Origin: JAYFNU01 sp964458545 | Lineage (GTDB): Bacteria; Bacillota; Clostridia; Oscillospirales; Ruminococcaceae | Length of the DNA: 41,946 nt | NCBI GenBank assembly: GCA_964458545.1 | Contig: CAYWJF010000008.1 | Location: forward strand, 1 to 41,946 | Direction: 5' to 3' | Part shown: positions 7,530-15,526 of the stretch, in pieces | How the letters are laid out: every line of letters begins with the position of its first letter | How positions within the stretch are numbered: position 1 is the first letter of the stretch | Position numbers and translations under genes: made by a program | Notes under the pieces: model-generated | What the model saw: only the letters and a program-made list of their open reading frames with translations | What the model was told of the DNA's origin: nothing | Database searches by the model: none

Positions 7530-8916
7530 CTACACCCACCCTCTTGTACGGAAGGGAACGGAAAACCTCCATAAGCGAGCGCGGTCTTGCGAGCGGCTCT
7601 ACTCTGACGGCCCCTGTTTTAAACTCCGTTTTTGCGATAATTCTCGGTATCGTATCCTTAAGCTCCGCGTACCTTTCCTCAAGCCCGTTCGGACAGAAAA
7701 GCGCGAAATCTATTATGCTCTTATGTACGAAAAACTCCGCCTCGAAGCGCCCCGCGCCCTCGACGTCGATAACCATAAGTATATGCGTGCCCTTTGTGCC
7801 GTCGGGCGCGGTGTCTCCGCTTTCCCCCTCAGGGTTAATCCATATCTCGGAAAAGGCGTTCTGCCCGTCGTACTGCATAGGCGCTATGTAGTGCAGTAAC
7901 GGCGTGAAGTTACAAGGCGAGGACAAGAGGCTATGAAGTATAGCATCGGTCTTTTCGGCACTTGTGGAGCCCTTCTCGCTTTTCGCGGATTCCATAATAA
8001 GCCCCGTGAGGTTATCCATAACCTTAGAATGCTCGCCGCTCTCGCGCGTGCCCGTCGCAAGCTTCGCAATATAATTCTTTAATAGGTCGGTAAACGCCTT
8101 CTGCTCGGGCTCGGGCAGGAACTGGCGAAGCCTGAAAACCGACTCGCCCAAAAACTCGTCACTCTCATTATACCGCGAAAGGTTGTAAATTGTAATAGAG
8201 AGTATTTTGCTCATCTTCGGAGACATAAGTATGCTCTCTGAAAGGTCTTTTGCAAGACTTAATACCTCGCCCTTAAGCTCTGAAAAGCTGCTTTCCGCGC
8301 CGCTTTGTCGAAACCTTTCGACAAGCTGCTCAATACGGGTAAAAAGCTGTTTGCTCGAGGACACCGTTTCACCGAGATACTCAAGGCTGTTCGCCACGGC
8401 GTCCATTATATCGCCCTTGTTCGAGTAGGCGTTTATCGCTTTAAGAAGGTTCGCTATCGCGACTTGCACGTTCGCCCTGCCGCTGTTTTCGGCGCTGACG
8501 TTACGAAGAAAGTCAAACAGCTCGCCCTTAAAAATCGTAGATTCTGATTCCTGCGCGGAAAGCTCGCTCGCTACCTCCTCAGACGGCAGCAGCAGCGCGT
8601 GAAACATCTGCTCTATCTCCTGTGTCACCGTCTTGTTGTTAGCGGGCAGAAGCTTAAAAATCTCCTCCATAGTGTCTATGCTTCTGAGGTAGGAGATAGC
8701 CACGGCGGGGTCCTTTAAGAGGTTCATAAGAACCGTGGGCGCTTCGCTTCCGAGATAGGCGTTGTTCTGCTGTAAAAGCTCGCTTTCGTTGTGGGTGCGA
8801 ATTACTCTCGACGGGTCGAGTATGTTGAACATATTCGCCGCTTCCGCGTTAGTGTTCGGCGACACAGGCGCGTTATTCGGTATAATCGGGGTCGTAACGC
8901 GTAATATGTCCGACAA
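7516..8916 (-). CDS. FliK-like protein (YlqG-like), paired with the FlhB-like gene
   Basis: A protein of about 466 residues. Most of it is alpha-helical and polar. The C-terminal third has a beta-rich stretch (THILMVIDVEGAGRFEAEFF) like the C-terminal core of FliK-related proteins, then VEPLARPRSLMEVFRSLPYK near the end. No membrane segment is seen. TTG 8916 is preferred as the start: GGAGGG (8928-8923) sits 6 bases before it, whereas an upstream TTG at 8931 would translate through that site. Its place directly before the FlhB-like gene, with overlapping ends, matches the YlqG-YlqH pair of Bacillus and supports a role tied to type III export. Direct evidence for hook-length control is lacking, and the true fliK is at 31078-32292. 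Confidence 0.6.
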   Translation of the reverse strand: MSDILRVTTPIIPNNAPVSPNTNAEAANMFNILDPSRVIRTHNESELLQQNNAYLGSEAPTVLMNLLKDPAVAISYLRSIDTMEEIFKLLPANNKTVTQEIEQMFHALLLPSEEVASELSAQESESTIFKGELFDFLRNVSAENSGRANVQVAIANLLKAINAYSNKGDIMDAVANSLEYLGETVSSSKQLFTRIEQLVERFRQSGAESSFSELKGEVLSLAKDLSESILMSPKMSKILSITIYNLSRYNESDEFLGESVFRLRQFLPEPEQKAFTDLLKNYIAKLATGTRESGEHSKVMDNLTGLIMESAKSEKGSTSAEKTDAILHSLLSSPCNFTPLLHYIAPMQYDGQNAFSEIWINPEGESGDTAPDGTKGTHILMVIDVEGAGRFEAEFFVHKSIIDFALFCPNGLEERYAELKDTIPRIIAKTEFKTGAVRVEPLARPRSLMEVFRSLPYKRVGVDVKV

Positions 8917-8971
8917 GCCTTTCCCTCCCAAATATTAAAAATGCCAAAAGGCAATAGTAGTCCTTAATATA

Positions 8972-8999
8972 ATTATCGTCCGAAATTGTATAAAATCAA
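8972..8999 (-). promoter_or_regulatory. candidate promoter for the FliK-like to chemoreceptor gene set
   Basis: On the minus strand TTGATT (8999-8994) is followed after 16 bases by GATAAT (8977-8972), a fair sigma-A pair. The -10 lies inside GACGATAA, which also resembles the -10 of flagellar SigD/FliA promoters (GCCGATAA), though no good TAAA box is found 15 bases upstream. Control by sigma-A, SigD or both is possible. Confidence 0.4.
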
Positions 9000-9056
9000 G
9001 TATATTTTACTTAAAAACAAATATTTTTTGTTTATTTTTTAGTTTTCTCTTTCTTT

Positions 9057-9086
9057 TTGAGACGATTTGTAGCATAATTGTATTAT
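9057..9086 (+). promoter_or_regulatory. candidate sigma-A promoter for cheA-cheW-cheR-cheB
   Basis: TTGAGA (9057-9062), an 18-base spacer and TATTAT (9081-9086) precede the cheA ribosome binding site. The expected start near 9093 leaves a leader of only about 20 bases. The region is shared with the divergent promoter at 8972-8999 and is very rich in A and T. Confidence 0.45.
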
Positions 9087-9115
9087 ACATCATATTGTGC
9101 AAGGTGGGTGAATTA

Positions 9116-11188
9116 ATGAGCGCCATGGAAGCCGGCATGGAAAGCATGCTTGAAACCTTCATACACGAGACAGCTACAATGCTCGAACAGCTCGACGAAA
9201 TTCTTATGGAGTCTGAGCGCGCGAAGAACATGAACGAGGACAGCATTAACAGCATCTTCAGAATAACTCATACAATAAAAAGCTCGTCCGCTATGATGGG
9301 CTTTAACGGCGTCTCTCGGCTTTCCCACGCGGTCGAGGACGTCTTTTACATAATACGCGAAACCCCCTCAAAGCTGTCTATTATATTTGATACTATCTTC
9401 GACCTTGTATTTCAAGCGTCGGATTTCTTCAAGCACGAGCTTGATTTAATAGAAGCAAACGCCACGGGCTACGAGGAGAGCAACCCCCAACACCTCATTG
9501 ATAAGCTTGAGGAGCAAGCGGCGGTGCTTAACGGCTCCGCTCCGGGCGGTACGGTTAAGGTTGCACCCGGCGCTGAGAACGCCGCGCCCGTCGAGGCGCC
9601 GAAATCAGCTACCATTACCAATGTGCAAACCTTTAACGATAAGCCTCTCGCCGACGGCGAAATAAAGATACGCGTTTTCTTCGAGGACGATTGTCAGATG
9701 GAGAATATGCGCGCGTATATGTTACTGACCCAGCTTCGCAACTGCTGCAACACTCTTGACAGTATACCGAAAAGCCCTGAGACCGACGGTGGGCTTTGCG
9801 CCGAAATTATAAAGAACGGCTTCCTTATAAAATGTAAACCAACCCGCTCGACGGACGAGGTGGTTTCGGTAATAAGCAGCGCTCTTAACATTAAGTCCTA
9901 CGAGGTGCTTAAGGAAGAAGAGCCCGCTCCCGCTCAAACAGCGGCTGTTTCTGGCGACGCGGCTAAGCCCACCGCTGACCAGCAGAAGACTGCGCCCGCG
10001 TCGGACAGCTCGGCACAGAAGCTAATAAGCGTTAACCAAAGCAAGCTTGACCTTCTTATGGACCTCGTCGGCGAGATAGTCACGGCGGAGTCTATGGTGC
10101 TTCGCAACCGCGACCTTGTCGGCTTAAAGCTTGATAACTTTACGAAATGTATGCGCGAGCTTCGTAAGCTCACGGACGAGCTGCAGGACGTGGTAATGTC
10201 CACCCGCATGGTGCCGCTTTACAGCACCTTCCATAAGATGGAGCGTATCATCCGCGATATGAGCAAAAAGCTCAACAAGCAGGTAGACCTTGTGCTTGAA
10301 GGTGGCGACACTGAGGTCGATAAAACAATTAACGACGCTATAGTAGACCCCTTTATGCATATGATAAGAAACTCTATGGACCACGGTATTGAGCCCGCAG
10401 ACGTACGCTTGGAGGCGGGTAAGCCCGCCATAGGCAAGCTAAAGCTCAGCGCTAAGAACGTCGGCGGTGAAATCTTCTTTGACATTACCGACGACGGCGC
10501 AGGTATGGACCCGAAGAAGCTGCTGGAAAAGGCAAGCAAGAAGGGGCTTCTTACCCGTCCTATGGGCGACTACTCCGATAAGGAGGCGCTCTCGCTCATT
10601 ATGCTTCCCGGCTTCTCCACTAATACCGAGGTTACCGAGTATTCCGGTCGCGGCGTGGGCATGGACGTCGTTCGAAAGAACATTGAAAAGGTCGGCGGCA
10701 CGATTTCTATTTCGAGCAATGTCGGCAGAGGAAGCACCTTTACTATAAAGATACCGCTTACCCTCGCTATAGTGGACGGAATGAATATTTCGGTAGGAAA
10801 CTCCATCTTCACCGTTCCCGTCACCTCTATTCGCCAGTCCTTTAAGCTTGCGGACGCTTCGGAGATTATCCACAACACGAACGGCTCGGAAATGATAATG
10901 ATACGCGGCGAATGCTTCCCGATACTTCGCCTTCACAAGGTTTTCCACATAGACACCGAGGTTACCGACCTTACTGAGGGCATAATAATGCTCGTTGAGG
11001 GCGCCACCTCAAGCGCTTGTATCTTTGCGGACGAGCTTATAGGCGAATATCAGGTCGTAGTTAAGCCGTTCCCGAACTTCTTCAATTCCTACGGACTTAA
11101 GGACCGCGGAATAAGCGGCTGCAGCGTCTTGGGTGACGGCACCGTAACCTTAATTCTCGACACTAACAACCTTATCAGTCAGCAGTAG
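9116..11188 (+). CDS. cheA: chemotaxis histidine kinase CheA
   Basis: A kinase of about 690 residues that phosphorylates CheY and CheB under receptor control. Order: HPt domain (1-110) with phospho-acceptor His52 in ITHTIKSSSAMMGF; CheY/CheB-binding P2 domain (about 180-265); dimerisation helices (about 300-365, ending VVMSTRMVPL); HATPase with N box NSMDHGIEP, G1 DDGAGMD and G2 GRGVGMDVV; and a C-terminal CheW-like domain. ATG 9116 is chosen because AAGGTGGGTG ends 5 bases before it; a TTG at 9095 lies upstream of that site. First gene of the plus-strand che operon, 13 bases before cheW. Confidence 0.97.
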   Translation: MSAMEAGMESMLETFIHETATMLEQLDEILMESERAKNMNEDSINSIFRITHTIKSSSAMMGFNGVSRLSHAVEDVFYIIRETPSKLSIIFDTIFDLVFQASDFFKHELDLIEANATGYEESNPQHLIDKLEEQAAVLNGSAPGGTVKVAPGAENAAPVEAPKSATITNVQTFNDKPLADGEIKIRVFFEDDCQMENMRAYMLLTQLRNCCNTLDSIPKSPETDGGLCAEIIKNGFLIKCKPTRSTDEVVSVISSALNIKSYEVLKEEEPAPAQTAAVSGDAAKPTADQQKTAPASDSSAQKLISVNQSKLDLLMDLVGEIVTAESMVLRNRDLVGLKLDNFTKCMRELRKLTDELQDVVMSTRMVPLYSTFHKMERIIRDMSKKLNKQVDLVLEGGDTEVDKTINDAIVDPFMHMIRNSMDHGIEPADVRLEAGKPAIGKLKLSAKNVGGEIFFDITDDGAGMDPKKLLEKASKKGLLTRPMGDYSDKEALSLIMLPGFSTNTEVTEYSGRGVGMDVVRKNIEKVGGTISISSNVGRGSTFTIKIPLTLAIVDGMNISVGNSIFTVPVTSIRQSFKLADASEIIHNTNGSEMIMIRGECFPILRLHKVFHIDTEVTDLTEGIIMLVEGATSSACIFADELIGEYQVVVKPFPNFFNSYGLKDRGISGCSVLGDGTVTLILDTNNLISQQ

Positions 11189-11201
11189 AAGGGAGAACGC
11201 C

Positions 11202-11669
11202 ATGAGTTTATTACAGTCTGATAACGAGCTTGAGGGAAGATACCTTCATTTTTATATCGATGGCACCGTTTACGGTCTTCCCCTTTCCATTGTGCTTGAA
11301 ATAATGAATATCCAGCATATTACCCAGATTCCCGACACGGCGGAATATATCCGCGGCGTGGTTAACCTTCGCGGCAAGATTGTGCCCGTAGTGGATACGC
11401 GCTTAAAGCTCGGGCTTCCCGCTCAAGCCTTCGACGACAAGACCTGCATTATTGTCGTTGACGTAGAGGATATGCGAATAGGGCTTATTGCCGACAGCGT
11501 TTCCGAGGTGGTTAACGTTGACCCTGAGAGCGTTTCCAGCCCGCCCACGGCAGGCGACAAGAAGACGCTCTACCTCGATTCGGTCACGGAGATAGACGGA
11601 CACGTTGTGCTTAACCTCGATATCTATAAATTTTTGGCGAGCGACCTATCAAATATAACTAACGTATAA
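11202..11669 (+). CDS. cheW: chemotaxis coupling protein CheW
   Basis: A 155-residue single CheW domain that links receptors to CheA in the signalling array. Family features include YGLPLSIVLEIMNI near the start, the conserved YIRGVVNLRGKIVPVVDTR core and the later RIGLIADSVSEVVNV segment. The ribosome binding site GGGAG lies about 6 bases before ATG 11202. It follows cheA by 13 bases and precedes cheR by 10. A second, separate CheW is encoded at 38414-38911. The two differ in sequence, so they are not a recent duplication and may serve different receptors or array sites. Confidence 0.95.
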   Translation: MSLLQSDNELEGRYLHFYIDGTVYGLPLSIVLEIMNIQHITQIPDTAEYIRGVVNLRGKIVPVVDTRLKLGLPAQAFDDKTCIIVVDVEDMRIGLIADSVSEVVNVDPESVSSPPTAGDKKTLYLDSVTEIDGHVVLNLDIYKFLASDLSNITNV

Positions 11670-11679
11670 GAGGGCTTAA

Positions 11680-12540
11680 ATGGTTGACGATATTCTAACT
11701 GGGCTTGCAAAGAACGCCTCAATAATAAACCTAACCGACAAGGAGTTTTCAGACCTTGCCGCCTTCGTTTACACCAATTATGGCATAGACCTCAGTAAGA
11801 AGCGTCAGCTTGTTGAAGGGCGACTAACAAGCACCCTTAAGCAACACAATTTCACCTCTTTTTCTCAGTATATGGACCTTCTTCGCACCGACCGTTCGGG
11901 CACGGAGATTACTAATTTCCTTAATAAAATAACGACTAACTATTCCTACTTCGCGCGTGAAAACGAGCATTTCGAGTTTCTTATGAAAACGGCGCTTCCC
12001 GACCTTGTAAAGACGCGGAAGGACGACCTTCGCATATGGAGCGCGGGCTGTTCCGCTGGGCAGGAGCCGTATAATATCGCTATGGCGATAGACCAGTATT
12101 TCGGCTTTCGCAAGGGAAGCTGGGATACCACGATACTCGCGACCGATATCTCCTCAAGCGTGCTCCAACAGGCGAAGACGGCAACCTACCCTATAGACAG
12201 CATAAAGGATATTCCGCCTACGTGGCGCAAGCTCTACTTCGATATACTGCCGAACAACACCGTTCAGGTAAAGCAGAAGATACGCGACGAGGTGGTTTTT
12301 AAGTCTTTTAACCTTATGAACCCTTTTGAATACAAAAAGAAGTATGATATCATCTTCTGCCGAAACGTAATGATATACTTCGACGCGGAAACAACAAAAA
12401 AGCTTGTTAAGAAGTTCTATGACGCAACTGCCGACGGAGGCTATCTTTTCATCGGTCATTCCGAAAGTATTGATAAGACCTCCTCAGGCTACGAATACAT
12501 TCGCCCCGCCGTGTACAAAAAGATTATCAAGAAAGTGTAG
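11680..12540 (+). CDS. cheR: chemotaxis receptor methyltransferase CheR
   Basis: A 286-residue SAM-dependent methyltransferase that methylates glutamates on chemoreceptors. The N-terminal helical domain includes YGIDLSKKRQLVEGRL and the SYFARENEHF segment. The SAM-binding motif is LRIWSAGCSAGQEPYNIAMA, and the later IIFCRNVMIYFD motif is typical of the family, as is LFIGHSES near the end. ATG 11680 has GAGGG a few bases upstream. Adjacent genes are cheW (10-base gap) and cheB (8-base gap). The receptor in this window lacks the C-terminal pentapeptide that tethers CheR in enteric bacteria, as is usual in Firmicutes. Confidence 0.96.
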   Translation: MVDDILTGLAKNASIINLTDKEFSDLAAFVYTNYGIDLSKKRQLVEGRLTSTLKQHNFTSFSQYMDLLRTDRSGTEITNFLNKITTNYSYFARENEHFEFLMKTALPDLVKTRKDDLRIWSAGCSAGQEPYNIAMAIDQYFGFRKGSWDTTILATDISSSVLQQAKTATYPIDSIKDIPPTWRKLYFDILPNNTVQVKQKIRDEVVFKSFNLMNPFEYKKKYDIIFCRNVMIYFDAETTKKLVKKFYDATADGGYLFIGHSESIDKTSSGYEYIRPAVYKKIIKKV

Positions 12541-12548
12541 TTAGCTAA

Positions 12549-13637
12549 ATGTCGATACGCGTTCTTGTCGTCGATGACTCGGTCTTTTTCAGAACAAGGC
12601 TTCAATTAGGCTTGTCTGAGGACAAAGATATTAAGGTGATTTCGGTCGCCTCGGGTCCCGACGAGGCATTACGTAAAATTGATGACCTGCGCCCCGACGT
12701 TATAACACTCGACGTAGAAATGCCGGAGATGAACGGCATTGATTTTATTAAAAAAGTTTTACCCAGCTATCCTATTCCTATCGTTGTCGTTTCTTCCGCG
12801 CCCGTTAGCTCGCTTGACGCTATAAAGGCTGGCGCTGTGGAATTTGTGAAGAAACCCGAAACGAAGGAGGAGGCGTCTGGTCCTTTCATTGTGCACCTGC
12901 GCGAGGTTGTCAAGGTTGCCGCTACCGCCAAGGTAAAGGCTCACCCGCCCTTAAAGTCCGTTACAGCGGACGCCGCGGGCGAACAGCCAAAGGAGAAAGC
13001 CCTTCCCTCCCTTTCGCAGATACTCGCGTCCTCCGTAAAGCTTAAAGAGGGCGACGACACGGTAATTGCCATCGGCGCGTCTACGGGCGGAACCGAGGCA
13101 ATCATTTCGGTAGTCAAGAACCTTCCGCCGTCAACGCCCGGAATTGTTATTGTTCAGCATATGCCTGCTAACTTCACTACCCTTTACGCCGAGCGCTTGA
13201 ACCGCATCTGTAAGATGAACGCGAAGGAAGCGGCTGAGGGGGACAGGATAAAAACGGGGCTTATAATAGTAGCGGCGGGTGATTTTCACCTTACGGTAGA
13301 CAAAGACTCGTTAGGCTACTTTATTCACAGCAAGCGCGGCGAGCGCGTGAGCGGTCACTGTCCGTCGGTGGACGTGCTTTTCGATTCCGTCGCGAAGAAG
13401 GCGGGCAAGAACGCCATCGGGGTAATTCTTACGGGAATGGGTGCCGACGGAGCCGCGGGAATAACAAAAATGCGCCAACAAGGCGCGTACACGATAGGTC
13501 AAGACAAAGAGAGCTGCGTAGTATATGGAATGCCCATGGAGGCGTACAATATGGGCGGAATTGCCCGTCAGCTGCCGCTTGACAATATCGGCTCGGAAAT
13601 ACTCTATCAGCTACACAAAAAATCCGCTTCCAAATAA
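12549..13637 (+). CDS. cheB: chemotaxis response regulator and methylesterase CheB
   Basis: A 362-residue protein that removes receptor methyl groups when phosphorylated by CheA. The receiver domain (1-110) has the acidic pair in VLVVDDS, phospho-acceptor Asp55 in LDVEMPEMNG, and a Lys in VKKP. After a linker, the methylesterase domain has nucleophile Ser178 in AIGASTGGTEA, His204 in IVQHMPANFT and a catalytic Asp in TGMGADGAAG. The ribosome binding site is weak (AAAGTG near the cheR stop), suggesting translation coupled to cheR, which ends 8 bases upstream. The stop codon lies in the loop of the terminator shared with cheD. Confidence 0.96.
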   Translation: MSIRVLVVDDSVFFRTRLQLGLSEDKDIKVISVASGPDEALRKIDDLRPDVITLDVEMPEMNGIDFIKKVLPSYPIPIVVVSSAPVSSLDAIKAGAVEFVKKPETKEEASGPFIVHLREVVKVAATAKVKAHPPLKSVTADAAGEQPKEKALPSLSQILASSVKLKEGDDTVIAIGASTGGTEAIISVVKNLPPSTPGIVIVQHMPANFTTLYAERLNRICKMNAKEAAEGDRIKTGLIIVAAGDFHLTVDKDSLGYFIHSKRGERVSGHCPSVDVLFDSVAKKAGKNAIGVILTGMGADGAAGITKMRQQGAYTIGQDKESCVVYGMPMEAYNMGGIARQLPLDNIGSEILYQLHKKSASK

Positions 13638-13656
13638 GCTTTGGATGCGGATTTTT
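13618..13656. terminator. bidirectional terminator shared by convergent cheB and cheD
   Basis: AAAAATCCGC (13618-13627) pairs perfectly with GCGGATTTTT (13647-13656). The hairpin continues inward with TCCAAA against TTTGGA after one mismatch, leaving a 5-base loop. A and T runs on the two sides let it act in both directions. The cheB stop (13635-13637) is at the top of the hairpin and the cheD stop codon (13657-13655) at its base. Confidence 0.88.
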
Positions 13657-14143
13657 AATATGTCCATTCTCCCTTATTTACTGCTTTTATGACCATTCTG
13701 CCGTCGTCTGAGTGGAAGTACTGGGTCCTTCCGTAGTTCTTCCCCGTATCCTCGGCAATAATAGGAATGTGGAAGCGTTCAAGCTCCTGCTTTACAGCTA
13801 TAGTATTCCGCTCGCCGATATTCGCGAGCGACGAATTGCTGACGTTCGCGAACATCTGCGCGCCGCCGGCAATTTTTGCTTTTATAAACATTCTTTTCGC
13901 GCCCGCTTGCTCCATTTTGAGTATAAGAAGCTCTATCGCCGTATCCGCAAACTTATAAAGCTGCGGGCCCGACGCTTTAAAGTCCTTGCTGGAGGGAAGC
14001 ATAATATGCGAAAGCCCAGCGACCTTCGTCATCCTGTCATACAGGCATATTCCCACGCAGGAACCAAGCGCGTATGTAACTAAAACGTCGCCGTCTTTTG
14101 CGACGTTAAGGTCGGAGATTCCAACCTCTATCGTTTTACTCAT
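13655..14143 (-). CDS. cheD: chemoreceptor glutamine deamidase CheD
   Basis: A 162-residue enzyme that deamidates receptor glutamines and, in B. subtilis, binds CheC. The family core is clear: TYALGSCVGICLYD with catalytic Cys29, His46 in LSHIMLPSS, and a conserved Thr23. The later KIAGGAQMF segment is also typical. Its start overlaps the stop of cheC by four bases (ATGA), so the two are translationally coupled, in line with their known physical partnership. It is the last gene of the long minus-strand operon and ends in the terminator shared with cheB. Confidence 0.96.
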   Translation of the reverse strand: MSKTIEVGISDLNVAKDGDVLVTYALGSCVGICLYDRMTKVAGLSHIMLPSSKDFKASGPQLYKFADTAIELLILKMEQAGAKRMFIKAKIAGGAQMFANVSNSSLANIGERNTIAVKQELERFHIPIIAEDTGKNYGRTQYFHSDDGRMVIKAVNKGEWTY

Positions 14144-14763
14144 CCGTTCAACCCCAGGCTATCCATAATTTTTTGTAGGGACTCAACCTCGGGTATTAAG
14201 AGGACATGGCTTGCCGCTTGCCCAATGCTCGGGTCAAGTTCATCTTCTATAAATATAATTTTGTCGCTGATATCTGCAAAGTAGATAGCGGGAACGCTCA
14301 ATATCGAGCCCGCCATGTCTACCGAAAGACTTGGAACAGAGATATTAATATCAAGACCCGTAAGCGCGTTTATGGCGTTTACATAAGACGCCGCCATAAT
14401 GTTTCCAACCTCACGGATTGCCGATTCACTCATCTCGTCGCCCGAAATATTGTCCTCCATTTCGGTACCGAGAAGGGTGCTTACTACCATATTCGCGAAT
14501 TCCTTTTGAAGAAGGAACATTATCATACCCGTTACCTCGCCGCTAAGCGAGAAAAGAAGCCCCGCTAAGAGCTGCTCGGGTCCGCCGAGCTTACTAACAA
14601 CGGTCTGATAATCGAGAAATTTAACGCTCGGTACGGCTATATCCACAGGCTTTCCGAGCATACTCGAAAGTGCCGACGCCGCGTTTCCGGAGCCGATATT
14701 TCCTATCTCCTTGAGCGCGTCGCGCTGCATTTCATTTAAATCTTCATAATTGATTATTGCCAT
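14140..14763 (-). CDS. cheC: CheY-P phosphatase CheC
   Basis: A 207-residue protein with two CheC/FliY-type active-site motifs: D15-x3-E19-x2-N22 in DALKEIGNIGSGNAA, and S114-x3-E118-x2-N121 in SAIREVGNIMAAS. Each is followed by the expected strand-proline segments (VPSVKF, VPSLSV). It removes phosphate from CheY-P and, with CheD, takes part in adaptation. No FliN domain is attached, which separates it from FliY at 22956-24158. ATG 14763 has AGAGG nearby. It follows the FlgG-like gene by 11 bases. Confidence 0.94.
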   Translation of the reverse strand: MAIINYEDLNEMQRDALKEIGNIGSGNAASALSSMLGKPVDIAVPSVKFLDYQTVVSKLGGPEQLLAGLLFSLSGEVTGMIMFLLQKEFANMVVSTLLGTEMEDNISGDEMSESAIREVGNIMAASYVNAINALTGLDINISVPSLSVDMAGSILSVPAIYFADISDKIIFIEDELDPSIGQAASHVLLIPEVESLQKIMDSLGLNG

Positions 14764-14774
14764 CTGCCTCTACT

Positions 14775-15506
14775 CTACTTCCTAAGGTTATTTATCGTCT
14801 GTTCGTTCTCGTCCGCCGTTTGCAGCACCTTCGCGCTTGCTTGATAGGCGCGCTGGGCGGTAATCATGCTTGATACCTCGTCGGTCAAAACCGTGCCAGA
14901 CTGCTCAAGCGTATTATTCATTATTGTATATGTTCCGTTCGCCATAAGGGTCGCCGCGCCAGACTGCTCGTTCACGGTAAATTTGTTGTCCGCTTGCGGA
15001 GTAAGCGCGTTGGGGTTCGCTACGCTGAAAAGACCTATCTGGTCCATAAGCGCGCTGTAGTCAATGTCGTCTATTCCCGCGCTTGTGTCCACGGCTATAC
15101 GCTGGTTCTGTCCGTCGAGAATATAACCGCCGTACATTGAAACAAGGTAAACCGCGCCGCCCTCAAGCGCGAGACCGAACTCGCCGTTTCTTGTGTAAGC
15201 CGTCTGCCCGTCGGTCATCGTCGCGAACATTCCGTTCCCGACTATAGCGAAATCCAGCGGGCTTTGGGTGGATTTAAGCGAGCCCTGTGTAAAGTTTATA
15301 CCATTGTCCACCGCCTTTACTCCGTAGCCCGTAAGCGGGTTTTCGGGAGTATTGACGTACATTTCGCCCTCAAGCAACGAATTAAAGCTTGTCGTGCTTG
15401 TTTTATAGCCTATTGTGCTGACGTTCGCTACGTTTCCGCCTATTACGTTCAGCTTCTCCTGATAAGCCATAAGACCTGTTCTTCCCGCTATAAACGCAGG
15501 TTTCAT
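14775..15506 (-). CDS. flgG: flagellar rod protein, FlgG-type (FlhP-like)
   Basis: A 243-residue axial protein of the rod/hook family. The N-terminal rod motif reads VIGGNVANVSTIGYKTSTTS and the C-terminal D0 helix includes EVSSMITAQRAYQASAKVLQ. The middle carries the DFAIVGNGMFATM and TRNGEFGLA segments shared by FlgF, FlgG and FlgE. The opening MKPAFIAGRTGLMAYQ is less typical than the usual FlgG start. It follows a second rod protein gene by 20 bases, like flhO-flhP of B. subtilis, so a distal rod role is likely. FlgG against FlgF identity is inferred from order and is less certain than the family. Confidence 0.85.
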   Translation of the reverse strand: MKPAFIAGRTGLMAYQEKLNVIGGNVANVSTIGYKTSTTSFNSLLEGEMYVNTPENPLTGYGVKAVDNGINFTQGSLKSTQSPLDFAIVGNGMFATMTDGQTAYTRNGEFGLALEGGAVYLVSMYGGYILDGQNQRIAVDTSAGIDDIDYSALMDQIGLFSVANPNALTPQADNKFTVNEQSGAATLMANGTYTIMNNTLEQSGTVLTDEVSSMITAQRAYQASAKVLQTADENEQTINNLRK

Positions 15507-15526
15507 ATCCTATTCTCCCTTCGTCG

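Noticed and set aside
8917..8931. TTG at 8931 as start of the FliK-like gene
   Set aside because: The GGAGGG site would then be inside the coding region; TTG 8916 has it at correct spacing.
8943..8952. Small GCC-AAAA-GGC type hairpin upstream of the FliK-like gene
   Set aside because: The stem is only about 4 bp and lies in the leader; too weak for a terminator or switch call.
9095..9115. TTG at 9095 as cheA start
   Set aside because: The ribosome binding site AAGGTGGGTG lies downstream of it and fits ATG 9116; the extra seven residues are not family-like.
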